DNA of 7,177 nt from Hydrogenimonas sp. (lineage in GTDB: Bacteria; Campylobacterota; Campylobacteria; Campylobacterales; Hydrogenimonadaceae). The stretch lies in NCBI GenBank assembly GCA_021647345.1, contig JAKIUX010000042.1, positions 1-7,177 of the forward strand. Direction: 5' to 3'. This document shows, piece by piece, positions 6,734 to 7,177 of this stretch (the stretch's first letter is position 1; each line of letters opens with the position of its first letter). Under the pieces are notes generated by a model. It was not told where the DNA came from and did no database searches. It saw nothing but the letters and a program-made list of their open reading frames with translations. The translations under genes were made by a program, and so were the position numbers.

Positions 6734-7177
6734 CTAATATCCGAGCCTGCAGCGCATAGCTTCGGCCACAAGGCGCTTGGCCATCTCTTCACTCTGGATG
6801 ACAAGGTGGTCGATTTTAAGATCATCCAGCATCTGCGCCTCCGTTTCGGTCTGAACCTTCACCACCACGTTTGCCATAGGAGCCACACTGTTGAGCGCTT
6901 CGCATATTAATCTTAAATGGTGCGGGTTATCTACCGCCACTATTACTGCAGAAGCTTTGTCCACGTCGAAGTTTTTCAGAACCTCCTCGCTTGCAGCATT
7001 TGCAAAAAAGATCGGCTCTCCCATCTTCTGACCAAGCTCCATACGATGTATATCGTGCTCTAGCACAACATAATGCACACCCTGTTTTTTTAGCTCCAGT
7101 GTTACATATCGTCCTAGAGGACCGTAGCCGCAAACGATTACATGATCTTTGAATCCTGTCGAGTGGAGTATTGGCTC
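6734..7177 (-). CDS. RCK/TrkA-N domain at the C-terminus of a potassium transporter or channel (N-terminus outside window)
   Basis: The reading frame is open from the window edge to a TAG at 6736-6734, giving the last 147 residues of a larger protein. The visible part is a Rossmann-fold RCK_N (TrkA-N) regulatory domain. HVIVCGYGPLGR at residues 12-23 gives the GxGxxG nucleotide-binding turn, and VVLEHD at 37-42 gives the acidic residue at the end of the second strand that usually contacts the ribose of NAD. ASAVIVAVDNPHHLRLI at 75-91 and the later strand VVVKV follow the family order. The protein ends soon after with MAKRLVAEAMRCRLGY and has no RCK_C domain. That architecture fits the tail of a KefB/KefC-type cation:proton antiporter or a two-helix potassium channel; without the membrane part I cannot choose. 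A GTG at 7078 is only an internal valine, not the start. Confidence 0.82.
   Translation of the reverse strand, partial: EPILHSTGFKDHVIVCGYGPLGRYVTLELKKQGVHYVVLEHDIHRMELGQKMGEPIFFANAASEEVLKNFDVDKASAVIVAVDNPHHLRLICEALNSVAPMANVVVKVQTETEAQMLDDLKIDHLVIQSEEMAKRLVAEAMRCRLGY

Overview
The window looks like chromosomal DNA of a sulfur-oxidising Campylobacterota bacterium (a Sulfurovum, Sulfurimonas or Hydrogenimonas-like relative). This is an inference from protein character: a sulfide:quinone oxidoreductase, a HemJ-type haem enzyme, CTP synthase next to RecJ, and GGDEF/PilZ signalling. No marker gene fixes the taxon. All seven genes lie on the minus strand, so the window is transcribed from right to left, and the genes are packed tightly except for one 388-base gap.

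In transcription order: (i) 7177-6734 is the C-terminal RCK/TrkA-N domain of a potassium transporter or channel whose membrane part lies outside the window. (ii) 6645-5011 is pyrG (CTP synthase), overlapping recJ (5018-3405) by 8 bases, so the two are probably translationally coupled. (iii) 3359-1866 is a type II (SQOR-like) sulfide:quinone oxidoreductase with a twin-arginine signal; it has its own TATAAT box and a good ribosome binding site. (iv) 1865-1478 is a non-coding gap full of structure: an imperfect 22/21-base inverted repeat, an outer 13-base inverted repeat, two short perfect hairpins and degenerate 7-base-period repeats. It also holds a plausible promoter for the next operon. (v) 1477-1 is a three-gene unit: a two-helix small membrane protein of unknown function, hemJ (protoporphyrinogen IX oxidase), and a protein with a degenerate GGDEF domain followed by a YcgR-N-like domain and the start of a PilZ domain, cut by the window edge. 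The junctions are 1 base apart and a 4-base ATGA overlap, which points to one coupled transcript.

Functionally the window combines housekeeping (CTP synthesis, recombination repair, haem synthesis, potassium balance) with sulfide oxidation into the quinone pool and a probable cyclic-di-GMP effector. I found no defence system, mobile gene, CRISPR array, tRNA or rRNA. The most unusual parts are the repeat-rich gap, the exported SQOR-like SQR, and the GGDEF-like/PilZ protein coupled to hemJ.
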